From Streptococcus sp. DTU_2020_1001019_1_SI_AUS_MUR_006 (lineage in GTDB: Bacteria > Bacillota > Bacilli > Lactobacillales > Streptococcaceae), in contig NZ_CP135436.1 of the NCBI RefSeq assembly GCF_032340315.1, forward strand, positions 2,005,501-2,069,500: DNA of 64,000 nucleotides, read 5' to 3'. Shown here in pieces: positions 17,801-25,097 of the stretch (positions are counted from its first letter, which is position 1; each line of letters starts with the position of its first letter). The translations under genes and the position numbers were made by a program. Below the pieces are notes generated by a model. It ran no database searches. It saw nothing but the letters and a program-made list of their open reading frames with translations, and was not told the DNA's origin.

Positions 17801-18126
17801 TGAGAAAAGACCCACCCGGGCTTTAATTCGCTTTCTTGTTTTCAAGCTAATGAAAAAGAGAGCCACTCGGACCCAAACTCGCTCTCTCATTTCAAAGCTC
17901 GTGAAAAAAAGACCCGTCGGGGTCTTAATTCGCTTTCTTATTTTCAAGCTCATGAAAAAGAGGTCCACTGGACCTGAAAAAAAGATCCAAACGGGTCTGA
18001 AAAAGAGGTCCCCCGGACCTCAACTCGCTTTCCTATTTCCATGCTCGTGAAAAAAGGTCCCTCGGACCTCAACTCGCTTTCTTATTTTCAAGCTCATGAA
18101 AAAGAGGTCCACTGGACCTCTTTTTT
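17801..18126 (-). repeat. Array of eight tandem terminator-like units after rpsR
   Basis: This 326-bp stretch holds no convincing gene. It consists of units of 49-51 bp starting at 17801, 17851, 17902, 17998 and 18048, two short units of 22-23 bp at 17953 and 17975, and a last partial unit at 18097. Read on the minus strand, each full unit has a spacer of the type GAGCTTGAAAATAAGAAAGC and a short stem (for example GGTCC/GGACC) followed by a run of Ts. Stem arms differ between units but mostly still pair (GACCC/GGGTC in unit 3). All lie downstream of rpsR in its direction of transcription. The pattern looks like serial intrinsic terminators. Confidence 0.85.
18097..18126 (-). terminator. First terminator after rpsR
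   Basis: Strong stem AAAAGAGGTCC/GGACCTCTTTTT with a three-base loop, starting at the rpsR stop codon. It is the first and best-formed unit of the array met by RNA polymerase. Confidence 0.9.
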
Positions 18127-18364
18127 AATCTTCGTTTACGAAAGGCATCAAAGCCATTACGCGAGCGCGTTTGATAGCTGTTGTTACTTTACGTTGGTTT
18201 TTAGCTGAAGTTCCTGTTACACGACGAGGAAGGATTTTCCCACGTTCTGAAACGAAACGGCTAAGAAGCTCAGTATCTTTGTAATCAACATATTCAATTT
18301 TGTTTGCTGCGATGTAATCAACTTTTTTACGGCGTTTGAATCCGCCACGACGTTGTTGAGCCAT
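18125..18364 (-). CDS. rpsR: 30S ribosomal protein S18
   Basis: 79 residues, very basic, with the S18 core [20 protein letters not shown] and the end [17 protein letters not shown]18 pairs with S6 on the platform of the small ribosomal subunit. It is the last gene of the rpsF-ssb-rpsR operon, 32 bp after ssb, and is directly followed by the terminator array. Start ATG 18364 follows a GGAGAAAAA site. Confidence 0.98.
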   Translation of the reverse strand: MAQQRRGGFKRRKKVDYIAANKIEYVDYKDTELLSRFVSERGKILPRRVTGTSAKNQRKVTTAIKRARVMALMPFVNED

Positions 18365-18396
18365 GTTTTTTTCTCCTTTATAGTATTAATTGTCCA

Positions 18397-18867
18397 TTAG
18401 AATGGTAAATCATCATCTGAAATATCCAAAGGATTCGTTGTTCCGAATGGATTTTCATCACGTGAAAAGTCAGGTACTGATTGAGTAGGTGCTGAATAGT
18501 TTGAACTTGGTGCTGAATAAGCTCCACCAGTATGTCCTTCACGCACACTACGGCTTTCCAACATTTGGAAATTCTCAGCCACGACTTCCGTCACGTAGAC
18601 ACGTTGTCCTTGCTGGTTATCGTAACTACGAGTCTGAATACGACCTGTCACCCCGATAAGCGAGCCTTTTTTAGCCCAGTTAGCAAGGTTCTCAGCCTGT
18701 TGGCGCCACATAACGACATTAATAAAATCAGCCTCACGTTCGCCATTTTGACTCTTAAATGTACGGTTTACTGCAAGAGTAAAAGTCGCAACTGCTACAT
18801 TTGATGGGGTATAACGCAACTCAGCGTCACGAGTCATACGCCCTACAAGTACAACATTGTTAATCAT
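18397..18867 (-). CDS. ssb: Single-stranded DNA-binding protein SSB
   Basis: 156 residues. The OB-fold ([20 protein letters not shown] to about residue 105) binds single-stranded DNA at the replication fork. A Ser/Pro/Gly-rich linker and the acidic tip DISDDDLPF at the C-terminus recruit partner proteins. The position between rpsF and rpsR is the conserved Firmicutes arrangement, with 11 bp separating it from rpsF. Confidence 0.97.
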   Translation of the reverse strand: MINNVVLVGRMTRDAELRYTPSNVAVATFTLAVNRTFKSQNGEREADFINVVMWRQQAENLANWAKKGSLIGVTGRIQTRSYDNQQGQRVYVTEVVAENFQMLESRSVREGHTGGAYSAPSSNYSAPTQSVPDFSRDENPFGTTNPLDISDDDLPF

Positions 18868-18878
18868 AATCTACCTTC

Positions 18879-19169
18879 TTACGCGTCAAGTTTGACGATC
18901 ATGTGACGAAGAATGTCAGCGTTGATTTTTGAAAGACGGTCAAACTCTTTAAGAGCTGCGTCGTCGTTTGCTTCAACGTTAACGATGTGGTAAAGTCCTT
19001 CACGGAAATCTTGGATTTCGTATGCAAGACGACGTTTTTCCCATGTTTTTGATTCAACAACAGTTGCACCGTTGTCAGTCAAGATAGAGTCAAAACGTGC
19101 TACCAAAGCGTTTTTCGCTTCTTCTTCAATGTTTGGACGAATGATATAAAGAATTTCGTATTTAGCCAT
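18879..19169 (-). CDS. rpsF: 30S ribosomal protein S6
   Basis: 96 residues; the S6 fold is evident from [20 protein letters not shown] and the end HMIVKLDA. S6 binds S18 on the 30S platform. First gene of the operon with ssb and rpsR. ATG 19169 is preceded by AAAGGAGGAA. The leader contains a predicted S6:S18-binding RNA. Confidence 0.97.
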   Translation of the reverse strand: MAKYEILYIIRPNIEEEAKNALVARFDSILTDNGATVVESKTWEKRRLAYEIQDFREGLYHIVNVEANDDAALKEFDRLSKINADILRHMIVKLDA

Positions 19170-19237
19170 TGATATGTTCCTCCTTTTGGTCTAATGACCC
19201 CAAGACATTGCAAGGGGTAAGTGAGGTTTGCTCACAA
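19170..19237 (-). ncRNA. rpsF leader, candidate S6:S18-binding autoregulatory element
   Basis: The predicted 68-nt leader contains a hairpin with stem CCCC/GGGG around TTGCAATGTCTT and a second GAG...CTC pairing upstream. Bacterial rpsF leaders commonly bind the S6:S18 complex to repress their own operon, and this leader has the right place and size. I could not verify the consensus in detail, so this is an inference from position and structure. Confidence 0.45.
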
Positions 19238-19243
19238 TAAATT

Positions 19244-19272
19244 ATTATACTAGAAAAAAATTTTTTTAGCAA
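19244..19272 (-). promoter_or_regulatory. Promoter of rpsF-ssb-rpsR
   Basis: The minus strand carries TTGCTA (19267-19272), a 17-bp spacer, and TATAAT (19244-19249). The predicted start near 19237 gives the leader above. Confidence 0.8.
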
Positions 19273-19297
19273 GTAAAAACTGCTTCTATTTTATTTT

Positions 19298-19954
19298 TTA
19301 CAGTTTTTTTGCTAAAGTTTGTGTAATTTCTTCAACTTGAATATTCTCAGATTCAAATTTCTGTTTAAAGGTAGCTAGATCAACCGTTCCCTCAATTTGA
19401 ACTTCGATAACAATCTTACCATCTTTACGTGGAATATTAACAGTATGAGAAATATTGAGATTTTCCTCAACGATTAAAGAAACAATCTTACCAAGTACCC
19501 CAACTTCATTTTCTGTGATAAAACGAACACGGATTCCCTCTTCGCCATAACCAGAAATTTCAAGAAATGCTCTGAATACATCACGGTCAGTAATGACACC
19601 ATAGACTTGTCCATTATCGATAACTGGCAAGATTCCAATCTTATTTTTCAGCATAAGGTAGGTTGCATCTTCCAAACTTGCATAACCTGAGACAGTTACA
19701 ACATCACGAATCATGACGTCCTTTACTTTTGTTTTATTGAGCAAGTAATTCATCTCGAAGATTGAAAGACTCGTTGCTTTTGACGGACTGGCTTCAGCAA
19801 TTGTTCCTTCTGTTACTAGACCAACTAATTTATCATTTTCAATAACAGGAAGACGATGCAAACCTTGTTCGCGCATCAAGTCTGCTGCATGTGCTACAGT
19901 CGTATCTGGGCTAATATATACGACCTTTCGTGTCATAAAATCTTTAACTGCCAT
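19298..19954 (-). CDS. CBS-domain pair with C-terminal ACT domain, AcuB-like
   Basis: 218 residues. Two CBS motifs span residues about 1-60 (FMTRKVVYISPDTTVAHAADLM) and about 75-135 (DVMIRDVVTVSGYASLEDATYLM, quoted here as two short segments of the domain). An ACT-like ligand domain follows (VRFITENEVGVLGKIVSLI). Such proteins sense adenosine nucleotides and small ligands; the Bacillus namesake AcuB is linked to acetoin use, but that role is not implied here. The start is ATG 19954 behind AAGGAGAG. Its promoter lies just left of the ISL3 element. Confidence 0.85.
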   Translation of the reverse strand: MAVKDFMTRKVVYISPDTTVAHAADLMREQGLHRLPVIENDKLVGLVTEGTIAEASPSKATSLSIFEMNYLLNKTKVKDVMIRDVVTVSGYASLEDATYLMLKNKIGILPVIDNGQVYGVITDRDVFRAFLEISGYGEEGIRVRFITENEVGVLGKIVSLIVEENLNISHTVNIPRKDGKIVIEVQIEGTVDLATFKQKFESENIQVEEITQTLAKKL

Positions 19955-19982
19955 AGGAACTCTCCTTTATGTTTATAGCTTT

Positions 19983-20011
19983 ATTATACACTTTTTACGA
20001 AAATCAATCAA
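19983..20011 (-). promoter_or_regulatory. Promoter of the CBS/ACT gene
   Basis: The minus strand carries TTGATT (20006-20011), 17 bp, then TATAAT (19983-19988). The insertion element at 20063 lies about 50 bp upstream of the -35 and leaves it intact. Confidence 0.7.
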
Positions 20012-20054
20012 ACGCTTTCATCTCTTTTTCAAGATTCTGAAAACTCTGAAATAC

Positions 20055-20062
20055 TATAAAAA
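20055..20062. repeat. Left target-site duplication of the ISL3 element
   Basis: TATAAAAA directly outside the left inverted repeat; the identical 8 bp occur outside the right end at 21478-21485. ISL3 elements produce 8-bp duplications. Confidence 0.9.
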
Positions 20063-21477
20063 GGCTCTATAATATTTGTAGTGGGTAAATCCCCTATAGA
20101 TATTATGGAGCCTATTTTGTTGTAGAAAAAAAGTCCCATATGACCTATAATGAAAAGCGACAAAACAACTCATTAGAAAGATTCATATGGAACAATTACA
20201 TTTTATCACAAAACTCCTTGATATTAAAGACCCAAACATCAAGATTGTAGATATCATCAATATGGATACACACAAGGAAATCATCGCCAAACTGGACTAC
20301 GATGCTCTATCTTGTCCTGATTGTGGAAGTCAAATGAAAAAATATGACTTTCAAAAACCGTCGAAAATTCCTTATCTTGAAACAACTGGTATGCCTACTA
20401 GAATCCTCCTTAGAAAGCGTCGATTCAAGTGCTATCATTGCTCGAAAATGATGGTCGCTGAGACTTCTATCGTCAAGAAGAATCATCAAATTCCTCGTAT
20501 TATCAACCAAAAAATTGCGCAAAAGTTAATTGAAAAGACTTCTATGACTGATATTGCCCATCAGCTATCCATTTCAACTTCAACTGTCATTCGAAAGCTC
20601 AATGATTTCCACTTTAAGCATGATTTTTCTCGTCTTCCTGAGATTATGTCCTGGGACGAGTATGCCTTCACTAAGGGAAAAATGAGTTTCATTGCACAAG
20701 ATTTTGATAATCTCAACATCATCACTGTTCTTGAAGGCAGAACACAAGCTATCATCCGCAATCACTTTCTTCGCTACGATAGAGCGGTTCGCTGTCAGGT
20801 GAAAATCATTACTATGGATATGTTTAGTCCTTACTATAACTTGGCTAAACAGCTTTTTCCTTATGCTAAAATCGTTCTAGATCGTTTTCACATTGTGCAA
20901 CATCTTAGCCGTGCTATGAGTCGTGTCCGTGTTCAAATCATGAATCAATTTGATAGAAAATCCCATGAATACAAAGCTATCAAGCGCTACTGGAAGCTCA
21001 TTCAACAGGATAGTCGTAAACTAAGTGATAAACGTTTTTATCGCCCTACTTTTCGCATGCACTTAACAAATAAGGAGATTCTAGACAAGCTTTTGAGCTA
21101 TTCAGAAGACTTGAGACACCACTATAATCTCTATCAGCTCTTGCTTTTTCACTTTCAGAACAAGGAGCCAGACAAATTTTTCGGACTCATTGAGGACAAT
21201 CTTAAACAGGTTCATCCTCTTTTTCAGACTGTCTTTAAGACATTTCTCAAGGACAAAGAGAAAATTGTCAACGCCCTTCAACTACCCTATTCCAACGCCA
21301 AATTGGAAGCGACCAATAATCTCGTTAAACTTATCAAACGAAATGCCTTTGGATTTCGGAACTTTGACAACTTTAAGAAACGAATTTTCATCGCTCTGAA
21401 TATAAAAATGAAGAGGACATCAATTGTCCTCTCCAGATGTTAGTTTTTATTCAACCCACTACAGTTGACAAAGAGCC
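20063..21477 (+). mobile_element. Intact IS1167-like element, ISL3 family
   Basis: 1415 bp with imperfect 24-bp terminal inverted repeats (20063-20086 and 21454-21477, GGCTCT outer ends and GTAGTGGGT inner ends) and a perfect 8-bp target duplication on both sides. A single full-length transposase gene is inside. The size and termini fit IS1167 of pneumococcus, though the exact element cannot be named without comparison. The conserved duplication and open transposase suggest a fairly recent insertion. Confidence 0.9.
20187..21443 (+). CDS. tnp: ISL3-family transposase
   Basis: 418 residues, undisrupted. The N-terminal zinc-binding region has CPDCGS and later CYHCSK; a helix-turn-helix part (TDIAHQLSISTSTVIRKLND) follows. 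The DDE catalytic core is visible as MSWDEYAF, TMDMFSPYY with LDRFHIVQHL, and the late glutamate in NAKLEATNN. The length fits ISL3 family members. ATG 20187 is preceded by GAAAG. It moves the surrounding element by a DDE mechanism; no partner gene is needed. Confidence 0.95.
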   Translation: MEQLHFITKLLDIKDPNIKIVDIINMDTHKEIIAKLDYDALSCPDCGSQMKKYDFQKPSKIPYLETTGMPTRILLRKRRFKCYHCSKMMVAETSIVKKNHQIPRIINQKIAQKLIEKTSMTDIAHQLSISTSTVIRKLNDFHFKHDFSRLPEIMSWDEYAFTKGKMSFIAQDFDNLNIITVLEGRTQAIIRNHFLRYDRAVRCQVKIITMDMFSPYYNLAKQLFPYAKIVLDRFHIVQHLSRAMSRVRVQIMNQFDRKSHEYKAIKRYWKLIQQDSRKLSDKRFYRPTFRMHLTNKEILDKLLSYSEDLRHHYNLYQLLLFHFQNKEPDKFFGLIEDNLKQVHPLFQTVFKTFLKDKEKIVNALQLPYSNAKLEATNNLVKLIKRNAFGFRNFDNFKKRIFIALNIKMKRTSIVLSRC

Positions 21478-21485
21478 TATAAAAA
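21478..21485. repeat. Right target-site duplication of the ISL3 element
   Basis: TATAAAAA, identical to 20055-20062. These bases are also the T-tract (on the minus strand) of the terminator hairpin at 21485-21505. Confidence 0.9.
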
Positions 21486-21505
21486 GAGCCCTATATTAGG
21501 GCCCT
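21485..21505 (-). terminator. Distal terminator of the liv operon, at the IS insertion point
   Basis: Stem AGGGCCC/GGGCTCT (one G-U pair) on the minus strand, followed by TTTTATA. The IS inserted just at the end of this T-tract, and the target duplication restored it, so the terminator is probably still active. Confidence 0.7.
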
Positions 21506-21542
21506 CAATCTTATGATTATGCAATTTATTCGACAATCTTTC

Positions 21543-21681
21543 CCGCAGACTAAAACAATCCACTGGATTTGATGATTGCCAAGCAATCTCTATCTGCCGA
21601 CTAAAAAGGTCCCTCGGACTAAATGTGGATTGCTGGCGCAATTTTTATCCGCAACCTAAACTAGTCTCCCAGACTAGTTTA
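21543..21681 (-). repeat. Second tandem array of terminator-like units, after livF
   Basis: Three degenerate units begin near 21543, 21594 and 21649 (periods 51 and 55 bp), each starting with a CCGCARACTAAA-like segment and containing a short stem. The stems are ATCC/GGAT, GGTCC/GGACT and ACTAGTC/GACTAGT. The middle unit has the core AAAAAGGTCCCTCGGACT, nearly the same as a unit after rpsR. The stem closest to livF overlaps its stop codon. No gene is visible between 21444 and 21678. Confidence 0.7.
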
Positions 21682-22389
21682 GCCACCTAGATATGCTTTT
21701 CTGACTTCATCTGATGCGGTGAGTTCTTTTCCTGTTCCTGATAGGACAATTTTTCCTGTTTCAAGAACATAGCCTCGATCTGCGATGGCAAGTGCTTTAT
21801 TGGCATTTTGCTCGATCAAAAGAACGGTCGTACCTTGTTTTTGAATATCTTGGATGATATCAAAAATTTCTTGGATAAAAATTGGAGCAAGCCCCATTGA
21901 TGGTTCATCTAAGAGAAGAAGCTTAGGCGTTGACATAAGCGCACGTCCCATAGCAAGCATCTGCTGTTCACCACCTGATAGGGTAGCTGCATCTTGGTTT
22001 TTACGTTCTTCCAAACGCGGGAAACGTGAAAATACTTTTTTCAGATTTGCTTGATTTTCTTCACGATTTTTCTTAAGGAAGGCTCCCATTTCCAAGTTTT
22101 CCATAACTGTCAAACCAGGGAAGACGTGACGTCCTTCTGGTACTTGAGAAAGTCCTGATGCCACAATTTTTTGTGCGGGCATCTTTTGGATTTCTTGTCC
22201 TAAAAATTCAATCCGACCAGAACTTGGACGAACAAGGCCTGATAAGGTACGAAGGATGGTTGTTTTACCAGCACCGTTTGCACCGATAAGGGAAACAACT
22301 TCTCCTTCATTTACTTCAAAGCTCACATCACGTACAGCTTGAATCATACCATAGTGTACTGAGAGGTTTTCAACTTTTAACATAGACAT
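21679..22389 (-). CDS. livF: Branched-chain amino acid ABC transporter ATPase LivF
   Basis: 236 residues, cytoplasmic ATPase of the Leu/Ile/Val importer. Walker A GANGAGKTT near residue 36, signature LSGGEQQMLAMGRALM near 138, and Walker B LLLLDEPSMGLAP follow the LivF pattern. It is the last gene of the liv operon. Its start at 22389 shares a base with the livG stop, so the two are coupled. Codon 3 is a second ATG and could be the true start. Confidence 0.95.
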   Translation of the reverse strand: MSMLKVENLSVHYGMIQAVRDVSFEVNEGEVVSLIGANGAGKTTILRTLSGLVRPSSGRIEFLGQEIQKMPAQKIVASGLSQVPEGRHVFPGLTVMENLEMGAFLKKNREENQANLKKVFSRFPRLEERKNQDAATLSGGEQQMLAMGRALMSTPKLLLLDEPSMGLAPIFIQEIFDIIQDIQKQGTTVLLIEQNANKALAIADRGYVLETGKIVLSGTGKELTASDEVRKAYLGG

Positions 22390-23153
22390 TAGGCTTCACC
22401 TCCAAGATAAGCTTCGATAACACGTTTATTACTCTTGATTTCATCTGGTGTCCCGTGAGCAATCAAACGACCGTACTCAAGAACATAGATACGCTCCGTA
22501 ACTTCCATAACCAAGTTCATATCATGTTCAATCAGCATAATAGTAATCTTGAATTCATCCTTGATGCGACGAATCAACTCAGTCAATTCTGCAGTTTCTT
22601 GTGGATTCATACCCGCTGCAGGCTCATCCAAGAAAAGGATTTTAGGTTCTGTAGCAAGGGCACGCACAATCTCTAAGCGACGTTGTTGACCATAGGCTAA
22701 ATTTTTAGCGAGAGTTTCAGCATCTCCATCCAAATCAAAGATTTTTAGTAATTCTAAGGCTTTAGCTTTCAATTCTTTTTCATTCTTATAAAAAGCTGGT
22801 AAGCGCAAGAAACTTGCAAAAACATGTTGTTTATGATGATTACTAAATGCAATCAGAACATTGTCTAATACAGTTAAGTCTTTAAAGAGACGAATATTTT
22901 GGAAAGTACGTCCTAAACCAAGAGCAGCAATTTTATAGGGCTGCTTGCCATTTAACAAGTGACCATCCAAGGTTACTGTTCCTTCGCTTGGTTCATACAC
23001 ACCTGTCAAGAGGTTGAAGAGAGTTGTTTTACCAGCTCCGTTCGGTCCAATCAAGCCAACAAGTTCACCTTCATTCAATTCAAGAGTTACATCTCCAACA
23101 GCCGTTAGACCACCAAAATGCTTGGTTAACTGTTTTACTTCAAGTAATGCCAT
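22389..23153 (-). CDS. livG: Branched-chain amino acid ABC transporter ATPase LivG
   Basis: 254 residues, partner ATPase of LivF. Walker A GPNGAGKTTLF near residue 36, the Q-loop, signature YGQQRRLEIVRALA near residue 150, and Walker B ILFLDEPAAGMNPQE are all present. The unusual YGQQRRLE signature is typical of LivG. It overlaps both neighbours by one base (livM and livF), as in a compact operon. Confidence 0.95.
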   Translation of the reverse strand: MALLEVKQLTKHFGGLTAVGDVTLELNEGELVGLIGPNGAGKTTLFNLLTGVYEPSEGTVTLDGHLLNGKQPYKIAALGLGRTFQNIRLFKDLTVLDNVLIAFSNHHKQHVFASFLRLPAFYKNEKELKAKALELLKIFDLDGDAETLAKNLAYGQQRRLEIVRALATEPKILFLDEPAAGMNPQETAELTELIRRIKDEFKITIMLIEHDMNLVMEVTERIYVLEYGRLIAHGTPDEIKSNKRVIEAYLGGEA

Positions 23154-24109
23154 TAGTTTTGTTCCTCCTTCTTAGTTTTTTTAAAGAAACTAGATAGACT
23201 TAATTCCCATGTTCCAAGAAGACCACCTGGTCTGAAAATCATTACAAGTACCAAGGCTAGGGCGTAGATGATCATACGAATACTTGCTACATCCTGTAGA
23301 AGCATGTTTAAAATACCAAGAACAATGGCAGCAACAATCGCTCCTGTAATGGATCCCAAACCGCCAAATACAACAATAATCAAGACGTTGATAGAGTTGA
23401 TAAAACTATAATCTTTAGGCACAACAGAACCGATAAATCCTGCTTGAAGCGAACCTGCAATACTTGCAGTCATCGCTCCGAATACAAAAGCAATAATTTT
23501 GATTTTGGTTGTATTTACCCCAACTGATTCAGCAGCGATTTCATCTTCACGAACGGATAAAGTTAGACGACCGATTGGACTACGAAGGAAATTAAGTGTT
23601 GCAATTGTTGTAATCACAGCAAAGAAATATACCATTTGCCAGTTAGTAAAGTTTGGAATACCTAGAATACCAGCTGCACCATTAGTTAGTTCACCACCAT
23701 TAACAATACAGATTCGAATAATCTCAGCAACACCTAGGGTTGCTACTGCAAGATAGTCCCCTTTCAAACGAAGAGTTGGAATCCCAACGACTAAAGCCAC
23801 TAATCCTGAGATAAGTGCTCCAAGAAGCATAGCTCCAAAGAAGGCTCCATAGGTTGGAGATTTAGAACCAATAATTGCAGCCGCATAGGCACCAATAGCC
23901 ATAAATCCTGCGTGCCCTAGAGAAAATTGTCCAGAAAAACCTACGATAAGGTTAAGACCAACTGCAAGTATGATGTTAATCCCAATTTGCTCTAAAATTT
24001 GAATATAAAAGAGATTGAGCACTCCAGCTGAAACAAGTACGCTGATTAAGCCATAGCCTGCTAATAAAAGGAGCAACCATAAAATATTAACTTTTAAATT
24101 TTCTTTCAT
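23153..24109 (-). CDS. livM: Branched-chain amino acid ABC transporter permease LivM
   Basis: 318 residues with about eight to ten hydrophobic segments and the LivM-type motif GFSGQFSLGHAGFMAIGAYA near residue 57. A cytoplasmic coupling loop with SVREDEIAAESVGVNTTKIK (cited as one 20-residue segment) follows. It forms the membrane channel with LivH. The C-terminus is charged (FKKTKKEEQN). It is 3 bp downstream of livH. Confidence 0.95.
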   Translation of the reverse strand: MKENLKVNILWLLLLLAGYGLISVLVSAGVLNLFYIQILEQIGINIILAVGLNLIVGFSGQFSLGHAGFMAIGAYAAAIIGSKSPTYGAFFGAMLLGALISGLVALVVGIPTLRLKGDYLAVATLGVAEIIRICIVNGGELTNGAAGILGIPNFTNWQMVYFFAVITTIATLNFLRSPIGRLTLSVREDEIAAESVGVNTTKIKIIAFVFGAMTASIAGSLQAGFIGSVVPKDYSFINSINVLIIVVFGGLGSITGAIVAAIVLGILNMLLQDVASIRMIIYALALVLVMIFRPGGLLGTWELSLSSFFKKTKKEEQN

Positions 24110-24112
24110 TGT

Positions 24113-24982
24113 TTACACCTTCTCTTTCACATTCTTACCGAGGATACCAGCTGGACGTACAATCAAGATTAAGAGCAAGATTCCATACACGATAGCATCA
24201 CGGAAATCTGACATTCCGAAGGCGGTAGCAAATGTTTCTAAAAGACCAATAACAAAGCCACCCAGAGCCGCACCAGGGATGATTCCGATACCACCTAGAA
24301 CGGCAGCCACGAATGATTTAATACCTGGAGTCATCCCCATCAATGGTTCAAGAGAGTTATAGTAAAGTGCAATCAAGACACCCGCTGCACCAGCTAGGGC
24401 TGAACCCAAAGCGAATGTAAAGCTGATAGTACGGTTTACATTGATTCCCATCAACTGAGCAGCATCACTATCTACAGATACAGCACGCATGGCTTTCCCC
24501 ATTTTTGTTTTTTGTACAATGAGTTGCAGAAGAACCATCAAAACAAGTGAGACAGTCAAAATCAACAATTGAATATTGGTCAGACTGATTGGACCTAAGT
24601 CATAACGCACTGTTTGGATTGCTTGAGGAAAGGCACGTGTGTTGGCTCCGACTAGATAAACCATCCCATACTCAAGTAAGAAGGAAACCCCAATCGCTGT
24701 AATCAATACAGAGATACGAGTTGAATGACGTAATGGGCGGTAAGCTAGAAACTCAATGATAACACCAAGAATTGCTGTGCCTGCCATTGATAAAATCAAG
24801 GCAACAAAGAAATTTAATTGCAAGGAATTAATCAAAAAATAACCCATGAAAGCACCTATCATATAGATATCACCGTGGGCAAAGTTAATCAGCTTGATAA
24901 TTCCATAAACCATAGTATAACCTAGGGCTAGCAGCGCATAGACACTACCCAAGATTAAACCATTTACAAGTTGTTGAAGCAT
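24113..24982 (-). CDS. livH: Branched-chain amino acid ABC transporter permease LivH
   Basis: 289 residues, hydrophobic throughout, with LivH motifs LGSVYALLALGYTMVYGIIK and INFAHGDIYMIGAF near the N-terminus and AVLGGIGIIPGAALGGFVIG later. The start is ATG 24982 (MLQQLVNGLI); an upstream in-frame GTG at 24991 is the other choice. The gap of about 115 bp to livJ contains no clear terminator, so livJ transcripts may continue into livHMGF. Confidence 0.93.
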   Translation of the reverse strand: MLQQLVNGLILGSVYALLALGYTMVYGIIKLINFAHGDIYMIGAFMGYFLINSLQLNFFVALILSMAGTAILGVIIEFLAYRPLRHSTRISVLITAIGVSFLLEYGMVYLVGANTRAFPQAIQTVRYDLGPISLTNIQLLILTVSLVLMVLLQLIVQKTKMGKAMRAVSVDSDAAQLMGINVNRTISFTFALGSALAGAAGVLIALYYNSLEPLMGMTPGIKSFVAAVLGGIGIIPGAALGGFVIGLLETFATAFGMSDFRDAIVYGILLLILIVRPAGILGKNVKEKV

Positions 24983-25097
24983 ATGGTTCACTCTTTCTAA
25001 TTTATATTTTTAGAATTTTATAAAAAAATAATCCTTTCATAAACACCGAAACAGGGAGTGAGTAGAAGCTCATTCCCCATTTACGATATCTACTAGA

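Noticed and set aside
17738..17968. 76-residue frame across the terminator array, with repeated LFF/RKRIK-like peptides
   Set aside because: The 51-bp unit length is a multiple of three, so the repeats stay in frame by chance. There is no ribosome-binding site and no proper start.
17850..18050. Plus-strand 66-residue frame in the same array
   Set aside because: Also explained by the in-phase repeats; its sequence is a repeated KKR/SPG-type peptide without a start site.
17801..18126. CRISPR array
   Set aside because: Units are nearly continuous repeats with no unique spacers of constant length, and no cas genes are nearby.
20006..20020. cre site at the CBS/ACT gene promoter
   Set aside because: TGAAAGCGTTTGATT on the minus strand has the core but lacks the CA end, so the match is too poor to claim.
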